Positions 48,772 through 58,364 of a DNA stretch of 64,000 bases are shown in pieces. The translations under genes and the position numbers were made by a program. Below the pieces are notes generated by a model. It did not search any database. It saw nothing but the letters and a program-made list of their open reading frames with translations, and was not told where the DNA came from. How positions within the stretch are numbered: the stretch's first letter is position 1; the number at the start of each line of letters is the position of its first letter. Source of the stretch: Aurantiochytrium sp. KH105 (lineage: Eukaryota > Sar > Bigyra > Thraustochytrida > Thraustochytriidae). The stretch covers positions 496,001-560,000 of the forward strand of contig BGKB01000004.1 of NCBI GenBank assembly GCA_003116975.1. Reading direction: 5' to 3'.

Positions 48772-51294
48772 ATGGGCAGCGGCGGCGCCATCACAATGGG
48801 GCGACGCAGCCGCTACGAGGCAGAGCGCTTCAATCCCAAGTACAAAGGGACGCCAGCGAATCAGCAGTGTTGTGTCGTGTACCATCAGCTTCTGATTGAC
48901 CTGCGGAATTTGCAGTACAATGAATTTCTCGCCAAAGAGATGATCCTGCACTTGTTGCTCAATTGCTTTCTTATGTGTTACGTTGGTCTACAGCTCGAGC
49001 TTGACCGAATCAGTGATGCGAGACTCTTGCAGCGTCAACTTTTACTTGCACCAACATTTCCTCGCGTCTTGACAGATGAGATTATCGACTTTTCCCAAGT
49101 CAGAGACCACCAAGACGTTGTGCAATATATCTTAAACGTGATCTTTAGGAATCTGCTCAACCCCCTCGACTATCCACACGAGCAGGGTAATTTTGCCAAG
49201 GTTCACGGTGGCGTGACTGTCGTACGGGGCATACGGTTTCGAACAATCCAGGTTCGTCCAAACTCTGGCTGCGCGTGGCGCGGCCCGGCCGAGTTTGAGC
49301 CCAGCGCACCATGTGTCGCCAGTTTCACGCTTTCGCGTCAAATGAAAGAAAACCGTGAATGCTTTAGACCCTCAACGCTTGATTTGGACGACGAAGTCAT
49401 CAACTCATGCGACTGCTACGTGTATCTCACGGCGGAAGAAACAGGAGAGCAAGACTTTGTCACAGACTTTGCTTCGTATCCTGGCTCAGGCCACGTCAAA
49501 GACCTCAGCGTGAACGACGAGACGAACTTTGATCAGCTGCAGGCTATGTTTGCAGGCACGGCCGCAGCTGTTAACATGAGCGGAACGAGTGCGGACGACT
49601 CGAATGCCGCGCTCGCCTTTGTAAATGCCGAAACCGCGCTTCTTCTCATTTCCTTTACGCTAATCAGTCCCAACACTAATGTCGTCATGGCCTCGAGAAT
49701 GGGCTTTGAGTTTCTTCCATCTGGGCTCGTTCGTGCTGTGCCAGACTTTCAAGAGGCCCCGCTTGTGCAAAGCGTAGACCGAGGCGCGGGCACGATTGTA
49801 GTGGCTGTCTTTCTAGCGCTAACCGTCGTTGCGCGGCTCGTTTTCCAACTTCTCAATGCTGTCAATTTACGCCGAATAAATGACTTTGCACACGGTCGAA
49901 AGCTTTTCGCTTCGGCCATGGAGCTCGTTCTCTTTGTCTCTCTCTCGCTCATCTTGGCAGAGCTCGGACTTCGCTTCTTCACCGCAAGCCTACATGACGA
50001 CGTTTTTGCGGCTCTAAAAACGCAAGAGCCTGGAAGTGCCGAATTCTTTGTTGCGCGCGCCAGCACGTACGTGGCACGCTTCCACCTTCTCCGCGCGTTT
50101 TCAGCTTTTAACGTGCTTGTGTGCTGTGTTTACTCGATCAAGTACTTTCGTCTGTTTTGGGGCTTTCGTTTTCTGTATGCAATTATTCAAACGACCGCTG
50201 CGGACCTCGGCGCTCTCTACATGTTGTGTCTCACGCTCGCCGTCTCTTGTGGCTCCTTTTTGCTCATGTTCTATGGACCGTATTCGCTAGCGTATGCAAG
50301 CTTTGCACGGGCCCTCGAGACATGTTTGTTACAAGTAACGGGTTACTTCACGACCTCGAATTTGCGCTATGCTTCGCCCGTGGAGGAGCTCAGCATCTCG
50401 ACGTTTTTCATCGTTTTTTCTATTGTGTGCTTTAACCTTATCGCACTCAACCTTTACGTGTCGGTGGTACTCAAGGCGTTCGGGATCGTCTTTACCGAGG
50501 TGGTGAATCAGGAACAAGGGCGAGAGTTGCAAAGCGTCAAAGCAGACCGAGCCGCTACTGGCGACGGTACCTTTGCTGAGGACGACTTGCCTGGATCATA
50601 TCCGGGTGAGATCAGTCGAAGCTCGCGACTTGATGCCAAGGAAGGCATTCGTGTCAGTCACGAAGTGCGCGCCTGGATCTGGCGGAATCGGCAGCTGTAT
50701 CGCAAATACAAGGAGGGCACGGGCAGCTTGCTCAAGCTTCTCGGCTCATGCATGTGCTGCGTAAACCACTTGCATTCGGATTGGCTCTCTACCCGGGAAA
50801 TTATTGAGCGGCTCCAGGTTTGGCGCAAAAAGGCCAGCAATCAGTCAGCAAACTTCCTCACCTTTACCGAACTTCGTCGCGTTCTCGAGGGCGAGGCCCG
50901 AGACTACACACAAGTCGATAATTTTCAAGTGGACTACCTCTTTGGTGTTTGTTCACTCAGACCTTCACTGGCACGTGTGCACGCCTTTCAGCGCGTTATG
51001 GACGACCTTCGGTATCGAGGCAAGTCGACTTTTGACTACGCGCGAGAGACGCAGCGAGCAACCAAGCAACGCGAACTCTTGGAGTCACAGCGCAGCGATC
51101 TTGTCGTGGAGTTTAATTATGCCTACAAGGCTCTTATGGACGTCAAACTACAGCAATTGCGCGCAGAGGCACGTCTTCAGATGCGCATAGATCAAGTTCG
51201 CGACTCACAGATTCAAATTCGTCGCTCCCTTGCAGATTTGCAAGCCACGGCGCAAAACCTTGCTGCGCGTACTGAAGAGTCCATAACCGCGTGA
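48772..51294 (+). CDS. Polycystin-2-like (TRPP) cation channel
   Basis: This predicts 840 residues from ATG 48772; the frame is open 12 codons upstream from a GTG. Helix 1 (MILHLLLNCFLMCYVGLQ) is followed by the long extracellular polycystin (TOP) loop, with FRTIQVRPNSGCAWRG and CDCYVYLTAEE. Five more helices follow: GTIVVAVFLALTVVARLVFQ, AMELVLFVSLSLILAELGL, LLRAFSAFNVLVCCVYSIKY, ADLGALYMLCLTLAVSCGSF, and FFIVFSIVCFNLIALNLYVS. The pore loop is FARALETCLLQVTGYFTT. The C-terminus has a coiled coil (YKALMDVKLQQLRAEARLQM). PKD2 channels carry calcium and other cations in cilia and ER. The LGD filter motif of PKD2 reads VTG here, so selectivity is uncertain. Confidence 0.87.
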   Translation: MGSGGAITMGRRSRYEAERFNPKYKGTPANQQCCVVYHQLLIDLRNLQYNEFLAKEMILHLLLNCFLMCYVGLQLELDRISDARLLQRQLLLAPTFPRVLTDEIIDFSQVRDHQDVVQYILNVIFRNLLNPLDYPHEQGNFAKVHGGVTVVRGIRFRTIQVRPNSGCAWRGPAEFEPSAPCVASFTLSRQMKENRECFRPSTLDLDDEVINSCDCYVYLTAEETGEQDFVTDFASYPGSGHVKDLSVNDETNFDQLQAMFAGTAAAVNMSGTSADDSNAALAFVNAETALLLISFTLISPNTNVVMASRMGFEFLPSGLVRAVPDFQEAPLVQSVDRGAGTIVVAVFLALTVVARLVFQLLNAVNLRRINDFAHGRKLFASAMELVLFVSLSLILAELGLRFFTASLHDDVFAALKTQEPGSAEFFVARASTYVARFHLLRAFSAFNVLVCCVYSIKYFRLFWGFRFLYAIIQTTAADLGALYMLCLTLAVSCGSFLLMFYGPYSLAYASFARALETCLLQVTGYFTTSNLRYASPVEELSISTFFIVFSIVCFNLIALNLYVSVVLKAFGIVFTEVVNQEQGRELQSVKADRAATGDGTFAEDDLPGSYPGEISRSSRLDAKEGIRVSHEVRAWIWRNRQLYRKYKEGTGSLLKLLGSCMCCVNHLHSDWLSTREIIERLQVWRKKASNQSANFLTFTELRRVLEGEARDYTQVDNFQVDYLFGVCSLRPSLARVHAFQRVMDDLRYRGKSTFDYARETQRATKQRELLESQRSDLVVEFNYAYKALMDVKLQQLRAEARLQMRIDQVRDSQIQIRRSLADLQATAQNLAARTEESITA

Positions 51295-51525
51295 GAGACG
51301 CAGGTAAAATGGAAAAATGGAAGAAAGGGAAAGAAAGTAGTACTAGGGAGCGTATTTTGCAGTCTACCCAAGCAAATAAGAACGACTTTGTCAAGTCCAC
51401 TTGCAACGTGAAAATGCACATGACGCATCTTTGACAAATGCACCCTGCTTCTGAGGGGATTTTTCTTCGACGTTGTACCTGACGCTTGCAAGTCTCTCTT
51501 TCGGTCCTTTTCGCAGGACATTGAC

Positions 51526-52059
51526 ATGCACGTTTCTGGGGAAATCACCTACGTGACGCGAACGACGGAGGGTTTCATGGTTCGCGACGTGGAGGCCGAC
51601 TTTGCCTCGTTGCGACGGATTGAGTTCTCGACGACCATGATTTCTGACCACACGCTGCAATTTTACCGCAACGCTGTCACCACGGTTGCCGAGCAGCTTC
51701 GTGATCCGAATATTCACGATGATGGTGGCGTCATTGCCGAGGAAGCAGAGGCTGCAGTGGCCGAGGAAGAGGCCGCGGAGCGCTCCAAGTCGCAAAAGAC
51801 GCCCAAGCTGCGCAAGTCTGTTGAAAAGGAGCGGAGCGAGGACGACGTCCTCGACGAATCCGATGCAGACTCCCACATGGACTCTCTTCGCGACGACGAT
51901 GCGGAGAAGGCGGACGAGAACTTTGTTGATAACATTATCGGCCGTGCCAAGAGTGAAAGGTGTACAATCTTGTTGAAACTAATTGTGGGTGCAAAAAAGA
52001 AAATACTGGTACAGAAACAGAGATTTGTCTTTATATGGCTTGCATTCATACGGGGCTAG
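51526..52059 (+). CDS. Hypothetical acidic ORF after the polycystin-like gene
   Basis: This is an open frame of 177 codons from ATG 51526, preceded by a splice-acceptor-like CCTTTTCGCAG at 51506-51516. Residues 1-60 are mixed (RTTEGFMVRDVEADF) and 60-145 highly acidic (EEAEAAVAEEEAAERSKSQK, SEDDVLDESDADS). From about residue 145 the DNA becomes AT-rich and unlike coding sequence, so the true end may be a donor near AAAGGTGTAC (51957-51966) or an earlier stop. It could be an exon of a gene whose first exon I cannot place. I tested joining it to the polycystin gene: no good donor is in phase. No family is recognised. Confidence 0.4.
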   Translation: MHVSGEITYVTRTTEGFMVRDVEADFASLRRIEFSTTMISDHTLQFYRNAVTTVAEQLRDPNIHDDGGVIAEEAEAAVAEEEAAERSKSQKTPKLRKSVEKERSEDDVLDESDADSHMDSLRDDDAEKADENFVDNIIGRAKSERCTILLKLIVGAKKKILVQKQRFVFIWLAFIRG

Positions 52060-52093
52060 CTCCTGGAACCACGCCAAGGCCCGCGCCATTTGT

Positions 52094-53059
52094 CTAGTCC
52101 GAGACGGACTCGATCTCAGCGCCCTCGTCATCATCGAGCTCTTCCTCGGCCTCGGCCTTGCCATAATCACTAAGCTTGGCGCCAATCATGTAGTCATCGC
52201 GCATGACACCCCAGCCCGCACCCGCTTCCGTTGCCGGTCCGTCCTCGTCCACTTCTTCGTCCTCCATATCGCTCGTGGCAGGAGCCTTCTTCGTGGCGCC
52301 CTGTTTGAGCATATCGAGAAAGCTGTCTTTCGAAGCGCCCTTGACATTGATGCCCTTCTTCTTGGAGCTGTCGTTTTTGTCTTCCGTGAGTGCGCGCTTC
52401 TTGTTTTGGTGCGTGTTGATCGTGTTGAAAAGCATGACCACACCCTTTGTGGCAATCTTGCGCAGCTGTCTCTCGAAGGCAATATCTGCTGCTTGCGGGG
52501 GTTCCATACCCTGTTCGCGAGCCTCACGTTTTGCCTTGCGCACGCGTTTGCGCTTGCGTGCTTCGCGTCGCAGTTTCTCGTTTTCTTTCATTTCCTTGGT
52601 CTTTCGCTTCGTGAGCACGGTCGTGCCGTCGCCAGCACTGTCCTCCTCGCTATCCTCTTCATCACTTTTGTCTTCCTCGTCGACGTCCTCATCATCGCTG
52701 GCATCGTCGAGATCGGCGGCGCTGCGCTTTTTCGGTTTCTGCACGAGGTCCAGCAAAGTCTTGGCGAAGAAGGACCCATTCTCCTTGCTCTGCGGGTTCT
52801 CCCCGTCGCCGCCCTTGGCCTCCTCTTCTTCTTGCTCCTCTCGGCCCTCGTCGTCCTCAGCGCCTTCGCTCACGCTGTCGACATCCCCTCCTCCTCGGGC
52901 TTCGCCCTGGACCTCGCCCTCCTCCTGGTCCTCGTCCACGTCGTCGTCGTTCTCGTCGTCGTGGTCCTCGGCGCTCTTTTCCTCCTCCTGGAGCAGCGCC
53001 TCGGCCTCCTTCAGGCGCGCCTGCTCGCGCGCGCGCCTCCGCGCGGACCTGTCCGACAT
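52094..53059 (-). CDS. RRP15: RRP15-like ribosomal RNA processing protein
   Basis: This predicts 321 residues from ATG 53059 (MSDRSARRRAREQ); the open frame continues upstream without a convincing start. Acidic Glu/Asp-rich stretches to about residue 150 precede a basic coiled segment (KENEKLRREARKRKRVRKAK). The RRP15 core is ERQLRKIATKGVVMLFNTIN followed by THQ, at about 190-215. The tail is acidic and includes GWGVMRDDYM. RRP15 is a nucleolar factor for 60S subunit maturation (27S pre-rRNA processing). The core match is strong and the length is near that of yeast and human proteins. Its promoter side faces MED14. Confidence 0.88.
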   Translation of the reverse strand: MSDRSARRRAREQARLKEAEALLQEEEKSAEDHDDENDDDVDEDQEEGEVQGEARGGGDVDSVSEGAEDDEGREEQEEEEAKGGDGENPQSKENGSFFAKTLLDLVQKPKKRSAADLDDASDDEDVDEEDKSDEEDSEEDSAGDGTTVLTKRKTKEMKENEKLRREARKRKRVRKAKREAREQGMEPPQAADIAFERQLRKIATKGVVMLFNTINTHQNKKRALTEDKNDSSKKKGINVKGASKDSFLDMLKQGATKKAPATSDMEDEEVDEDGPATEAGAGWGVMRDDYMIGAKLSDYGKAEAEEELDDDEGAEIESVSD

Positions 53060-54400
53060 CTCCGCGCGCGCCTCGCCTCGCCTCGCCCCGCGCCGCCTCG
53101 GCCCCGCGCGCCGCGCCTCGCGCGCCCCGCGCCTCGACTCCGCGCCGCGCGCCCGGGTCTCGCGCTCGCTCGGGTTCTGCGGCGCCGCGGCCAGCGATTT
53201 GCGAAGGGGCCTATTCCGGGCAGGCAAAGGGCCTATTCGGCGGGAGCGACCGTGACCTGACCGTGACGGTCTCGGAAGGGGCCCAAGCGGGCGGTTGGGC
53301 CGCATCCAGGGTCTCCATACGCAGAGATGGTCCGCGATCTGCGGCTGCGGCTGCGCCAGGGGAGACTTGGCGAGAGATGGCCTGGAGCGGCGGGACGGGA
53401 CGCGGAGCGCAGCCGAGAGCGTCGGCGCTGCAGGCTGTCGGCGTGCTTGGCAGGTTTTTCCATGCTGTGCATGTCAGAACGTGAAAAAAAAAAGAACTAT
53501 GGAAAAACAAACACGCAGGATGTCCTTCTTCGCTCGATGTGGTGACAATGAGCGCGAGCGCGTTTTACGGCAGCAACGTGGGAAATAAGCGAAGCATCGT
53601 CGTCTCATGCTTATTATCGTTCAACACCGGGGTCACGAAAGCATCGAGGCTTTCAAGAGATGGTCGAAAGCTGAGATTGATTGTAGGCCTATACCCCCAA
53701 AAAACCGAAAAAAAACGAGAAACAGCGAGACATGAAAGAACGAGAAAGAAACGAGAAGAAAGAAAGGAAGCCTGAGAGAGAAAGCAAAAAATCTTGGCAG
53801 AGACCAGACGCGCGAGGCATCGCGGCCGGCGACGAGACGCCGCGCGCGAGGGAGCGCGCGGGTGCGTGCAGGCAGGCGGCCCGCCGACCTCGACGCGCGC
53901 GGCCGAGCCATCGGAGCGCCCTGCTGCGCGCAGGCGGCGCAGGCATCCTATCCAGCCAGCCAGCCGGGCGGGCGGGCAGCAGCTGCGCATCCAGCCTCGC
54001 CGCGACGCGAGGACTCCGCGACGGACCCGCGGCGCGCGGCGAGGGCGGCGAGGGGCGGCGGCGGCGGCGGGCAGAGGGCGAGGCGGAAGGCCCTCGCGCG
54101 CCGCGGCGCGCTGCCGTCGCCTGAGCGAGGCCCGCGCCCGGCCACAGGGCCAAGGCCCACCCAGCCAGGTTTGCGGCCCGGCAAAAGAGCTTCGTGCCCG
54201 CCACAGGCTCTTCGTGCCCGCCAGGGAGGGGCCTCGCGCCCCGCACAGGCTCACGCACGGCGGCGGCAGCAAAGAACAGCCAAAGCAGCAGTTGAAGCGG
54301 CAGCAGCAGCAGCCAAAGCAGCAGCAGCTAAAGCAGCAGTAACAACAGCAGCCAAAGCAGCAGCAATAAGGGTAGCGAAGGGACATCCCTCGTTGAGACC
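53060..54400. promoter_or_regulatory. Divergent spacer between RRP15 and MED14
   Basis: This is 1.34 kb between start codons. GC-rich direct runs (GCCTCGCCTCGCC) flank RRP15. A purine-rich stretch (GAAAGAACGAGAAAGAAACG) lies at about 53735-53765. Alternating CAGCCAGCC repeats occur near 53950, and CAG/AAG-rich repeats (GCAGCAGCAGCAGCCAAAG) near 54300-54366 immediately precede MED14. No gene is seen. Confidence 0.45.
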
Positions 54401-57400
54401 ATGGACGCCAATCCCCGCGTCGCCGTAGGCGACATTGTTCGAAGAGTGTGTCTCACGGCCCACGAGGACTTGGAAACCATGTCGCGCGCCGTGGCGGCCC
54501 TGGACGACAACGATCGCAAGAACGCCATTCGCAAATACCTCAAGAACGTCCGGCACCGTTTCATCAAACTTCTCGTGCTCATTAAATGGACATGCGAGAG
54601 TGGTCGCTTTGTGGACGACCTCCTGGCTCTCCAGCAGGACTTTGGCATGAACGAGGTGCGCGTCTTTGAGTCTGTTGCCGCGCTTCGTCGCAGTGGCATC
54701 GTCCTGCACACTGCACGCGCACCCGTTTACGACGTGGCAAACGCAGTGGATGTCCTCAGCTCTGGCACCTACCTGCGGCTCCCGCGCGCCATCGCCAAAC
54801 TCTCAGGAAACCCGCGCCTCGACGATCGCCTGCCCGAGATGAATGAGTCAGAGACCCTGCGCAAGCTAGAACAGTACATTCTCGAGCGCCTTTTGCACCA
54901 AAAGGCGCCGCCGCAATTCACGACCTTTCGCATCGATCACGGCACGTTAGTGTGCAGGGTCGAACACGAGTTCGAAGTTGTGCTCACGCTTTCCGGCGCT
55001 GCGCTAGACTCACCCTGGGTTGTGCTCAGTGTTGCCATTCTTGTGGCGGGAGACGCTAGCACCTCAAATATCTCGTCATCCGAGGACGTGGAGAGAGCCG
55101 CTCGTAAAGACTCGGCCAAACAGAGCGGCACGGGCGCCGACGAGGATGATGCTGATGACGCAGTCGTTGCCATGTTAGATGACGACGGCTCCGACGCCTC
55201 GGACAAAGGGAAGGGTCAAGGCGCATCAGCCACTAAGAAAAAGCGCAAGCGCGTCGACGAGCGGGACGCTTCATCGGCCTTTCGACCGAAAAAAGCCGCC
55301 GTACTTTATCTCTTGCGTGTCTTGCAGCAGCGTCTGCTTTCAACCAAGACTCCTTTGAAGGACGTGTATGAGGTTGTCCATACCTTTTGCGCTTCTGTAA
55401 GCATCAAAATGCTCGAGGCGCAGGCTCGCGAGCTCACGGAAAATCACTGGAAATTTGGCAAGCTTCTCGTCAAGGGCAGCCCGCAGGGAACAAGTCTTGA
55501 GCTGCAGCATTGGGACAACTCGTGTACGCTTCGAATCTGCTTTGACGCCAGCCAGCGCGAAGGCCAACTCTTTGTCGAGCTGGACCCCCCAATTGATACC
55601 TCTGTTACGCGCTCGAGCATCGCTGCTGCTCTCGTCGCGGATGCGCACACCTTACCCCGACGACAACTTCAAGTGCCTGGCCCTCAAGGCGCAGTCGGGG
55701 AGGACGCCCTATCCACATCTCCGGCAGCACACGCAGGCAGTCTTGTCGATGGCTTGTGTCCATCTGCGCTCAACGTGGAAAAAGTTCTGCTCCTTGGCGC
55801 GCTCGCTCATGCTGAGAGCCGCCTCAATCAGATTGGTCTTGCCGTGGACGAGCTCCTCTTTGAGCTGGAAACTTCGGCCTCATTGGCGCGCATTGAGCGG
55901 CCCACGTGGGCGCTGTCTCAATTCAGAAATACGCCAAGCATTGTCACGCAGGCCAACGAGGTAGCTCTCCACATTGGTCTCCCCGTGGAGCGCACGCTCG
56001 AAGTGACTGTGGAGATGCGATCCGGCGAGCTCTTACTTTCCCTGTTGCGAAAGGCCAAGGGCGCAGGAGGCTACCGGTCGGCGCGGCGCTGGGGCGCCTC
56101 GACGGACCTCTTGCTTCTCTCAGCAGTGGAGCGCCAGATCGCCAAGGAGAACGTGGCAAAGGCTGCGTCAGGCATTGTGCGCGCTCTCTTTCTGCTCTCT
56201 GTTCATGCCATTCTTGAATCAGTTGAACTGGCCTGCGAGGAGCTCCAGCTTCCCACGTCGCGGTGCATGCCCTTTATTCTCGAGGTGGATCCGGAACAAG
56301 GCGCGGGACAAATGCAGCGACGCCAAGCCTTTTCGAGAGAGAACCGACGCGGCGCCGCATCGTCCTCACCACCGTGCATCTTTATTCGCTTGTCCGCCGT
56401 GAACGACCACGAGTACTATTTGTGCGTGGGAGGAAGGGGTATCTCGAAGGCACTCTTTTCTGGAATTAGCGACTCTGATGCAGTGAGCGCATCCAGTAGC
56501 GCGGGCCCAAATGGTGTCAGGGCGGAAGCTGGCGCGAGAAACGGAACAGGCCCCGCCGCGGATGCGAGTTCGAGCTCTCAGCTCGAATGGCTCGTCGTTG
56601 GCGGGCCTGCGCGGAAACCAGGCCAGAGCGTTTGCGTCAAGCGTAGCGCCCTACTTCGCGCTGGGCCTCTGCCTGGAATGACGGAGAACTTTAGCTCTGA
56701 CGCCACCGTACGGGCAACCCTAGAGGCAGCGAGGGCGCGGGCGCTCTCACATGTGACGACGATGCAAACAACCTTTCTGTCGCGGTCCCTTCGGTGTCCG
56801 ACGCGCCGCGTGGCGCCTAATACGATCGCGATGCGACCGTCAAGGCTTATTTCTGCCGCTTTCGGCGACAAGGCGGAGCTGTGCATTCAGCTCGAGCCAG
56901 GAGATGTTCTCCACCTCGACGTGCGCGCTGCTCCTGCGACGCCGGCGCTCCCCTTTGGCAAGCCGCCCGCGCTTTTGGCCATGGCTGCCGCCGAGCGCGA
57001 GGCGCAATATGTTAGCGCGCCGGCGGATGACGACACAGTGCGTCTGCGTCTCCGATATGTGCGTGCGCCAGCCATGACGACGGCGATGAAGGCCATTGGC
57101 CCTGCCGGCTCAAATGTTGACACATCGGTTGCTGCCATGCATGAGATCTTGGCCCGCGCCATGCTGATGCTTCAGGGCGGGCACGCGGACGGGTGTGTGC
57201 GTTTTGGCCAGGAACCAACGGCGCCCGCTGCCAAAGTCATGTACGCTGGCCCCGATGGCGTCGCCGTGCATGCCTCGCACGAAGGCTTGACGGTCGACGC
57301 CCTCGTGACCTTCGCAGAAGGGGCTTTTAGCGTGACGCTCTTGGGCGGCCTGTCGCTGCCCTGGGTGCACGAAATCGTGACCCTACTGAATGTGCACATC

Positions 57401-57877
57401 CGACCTGATCTTCTGCACGTGGACTGGGATGCAGTGCAGCAAGTCGCGCGCCAGGTCCTTGCTTCCCTTGCGTTTGGCCTTCCCACCGTCAAGCCCATCC
57501 GTGAGGCGCTAACTTCGAAGCCAGACAAGTTGCTTGGATCACAGCCCGAAACGCCGTTGCCAGGGTCGACGCCCGGTGGCACTCCGGGCCCAGGGGGGCG
57601 AACGGGCGGCAAGTTTGGTCTATCCATGCGCATCATGTCGCAAAAGGCGTCAGCGAACCAAGGAGCGCGTATTGTCACTCTTTTGCCCTTGTCACATTTG
57701 CGGATGCGTCTTTTCGTCGGTGAGATTCACCGTGTGGATTTGACACTTACTGTGGAAGGCGTCAAGTTCAACTCGCTCTACGCAAACAATGCCATCAAGG
57801 AAGACGTTATTGTACCGTACAATCAATTCTCAAGAAAGCTCAAGAGCTGCCTCAGCACGGTACTTGGCGCGTCTTGA
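54401..57877 (+). CDS. MED14: Mediator complex subunit 14 (RGR1)
   Basis: This predicts 1158 residues. The N-terminal MED14 domain is clear: VRRVCLTAHEDLETMSRAV, a helical segment (RHRFIKLLVLIKWTCESGRF), and then VYDVANAVDVLSSGTYLRLP, which matches the IDVLTTGSYPRLP pattern of the family. Acidic and basic nuclear-type insertions follow at about 260-300 (KKKRKRVDERD). The remaining 800 residues are mixed alpha/beta repeats with long disordered linkers (about 695-740, 1045-1075). MED14 is the backbone linking head, middle and tail of Mediator and is essential for RNA polymerase II transcription. Human MED14 is about 1450 residues, so this one is short but within the range of protist forms. The tail repeats are weakly conserved. 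Confidence 0.85.
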   Translation: MDANPRVAVGDIVRRVCLTAHEDLETMSRAVAALDDNDRKNAIRKYLKNVRHRFIKLLVLIKWTCESGRFVDDLLALQQDFGMNEVRVFESVAALRRSGIVLHTARAPVYDVANAVDVLSSGTYLRLPRAIAKLSGNPRLDDRLPEMNESETLRKLEQYILERLLHQKAPPQFTTFRIDHGTLVCRVEHEFEVVLTLSGAALDSPWVVLSVAILVAGDASTSNISSSEDVERAARKDSAKQSGTGADEDDADDAVVAMLDDDGSDASDKGKGQGASATKKKRKRVDERDASSAFRPKKAAVLYLLRVLQQRLLSTKTPLKDVYEVVHTFCASVSIKMLEAQARELTENHWKFGKLLVKGSPQGTSLELQHWDNSCTLRICFDASQREGQLFVELDPPIDTSVTRSSIAAALVADAHTLPRRQLQVPGPQGAVGEDALSTSPAAHAGSLVDGLCPSALNVEKVLLLGALAHAESRLNQIGLAVDELLFELETSASLARIERPTWALSQFRNTPSIVTQANEVALHIGLPVERTLEVTVEMRSGELLLSLLRKAKGAGGYRSARRWGASTDLLLLSAVERQIAKENVAKAASGIVRALFLLSVHAILESVELACEELQLPTSRCMPFILEVDPEQGAGQMQRRQAFSRENRRGAASSSPPCIFIRLSAVNDHEYYLCVGGRGISKALFSGISDSDAVSASSSAGPNGVRAEAGARNGTGPAADASSSSQLEWLVVGGPARKPGQSVCVKRSALLRAGPLPGMTENFSSDATVRATLEAARARALSHVTTMQTTFLSRSLRCPTRRVAPNTIAMRPSRLISAAFGDKAELCIQLEPGDVLHLDVRAAPATPALPFGKPPALLAMAAAEREAQYVSAPADDDTVRLRLRYVRAPAMTTAMKAIGPAGSNVDTSVAAMHEILARAMLMLQGGHADGCVRFGQEPTAPAAKVMYAGPDGVAVHASHEGLTVDALVTFAEGAFSVTLLGGLSLPWVHEIVTLLNVHIRPDLLHVDWDAVQQVARQVLASLAFGLPTVKPIREALTSKPDKLLGSQPETPLPGSTPGGTPGPGGRTGGKFGLSMRIMSQKASANQGARIVTLLPLSHLRMRLFVGEIHRVDLTLTVEGVKFNSLYANNAIKEDVIVPYNQFSRKLKSCLSTVLGAS

Positions 57878-58244
57878 CCTGAGTTATACTATAATATAGG
57901 ACAGGATCAGGAAAATCCCCAAACAACTAAATTGTTTGCCTTTTGTGCCTTACATTTCTTTGAAAGAATGCGTTGCGTTGCAGGCTGCTGCAGTTTCTCA
58001 AACCGGCCAACGCACCAAATTGCAACGAGGCCAACGAGGAGTTTTAAAATGGATGAAAGCTTTTCTTGTGACGAGCAGCACGGCAAGGGAATCCAAGAAT
58101 CAAGCGAATGCCAGCAAGGACGATTGCCTACAAGCGGCGATCGCAAGGAAAAACAACAGAACAGTCCTAAAGAAAGGGAAAAAGCTTATAAGGCTTTGCT
58201 CATGGAAGGCAAATCATGCGGGAGCAGAGTCGCGCGGTGCGAGC
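57878..58244. other. Convergent 3' region of MED14 and eL41
   Basis: MED14 and eL41 end here. An AT-rich TATACTATAATATA (57885-57898) just after the MED14 stop may take part in 3'-end formation. No further gene is seen. Confidence 0.45.
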
Positions 58245-58364
58245 TTACTTCGACCGCTTGCGCATCTTGCGCCGCTTGCGCTGCAGGCGCCGCGTGCGCT
58301 TCTTGCGCCACTTCCAGCGCATCTTCGCCTTGGACTTCTTCCATGGGTTGTTTTTGTGCGCCAT
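58245..58364 (-). CDS. RPL41: Ribosomal protein eL41 (RPL41), with possible N-terminal extension
   Basis: The last 25 codons (58322-58245) read MRWKWRKKRTRRLQRKRRKM followed by RKRSK and stop. This is the complete eL41 sequence pattern, a 25-residue basic helix at the ribosome subunit bridge, normally one of the shortest eukaryotic proteins. An in-frame ATG 14 codons upstream (58364) gives an extension MAHKNNPWKKSKAK, so the annotated start is uncertain. The canonical start is ATG 58322. I found it by reading the minus strand; the frame is shadowed by longer ORFs. It is convergent with MED14 and divergent from the stalk-protein gene at 59433. Confidence 0.9.
   Translation of the reverse strand: MAHKNNPWKKSKAKMRWKWRKKRTRRLQRKRRKMRKRSK

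Noticed and set aside
51290..51526. Joining the acidic ORF (51526) to the polycystin-like gene by splicing
   Set aside because: The GTGAGA donor at 51291 is out of phase (gives an early stop) and no other consensus donor in the last codons fits.
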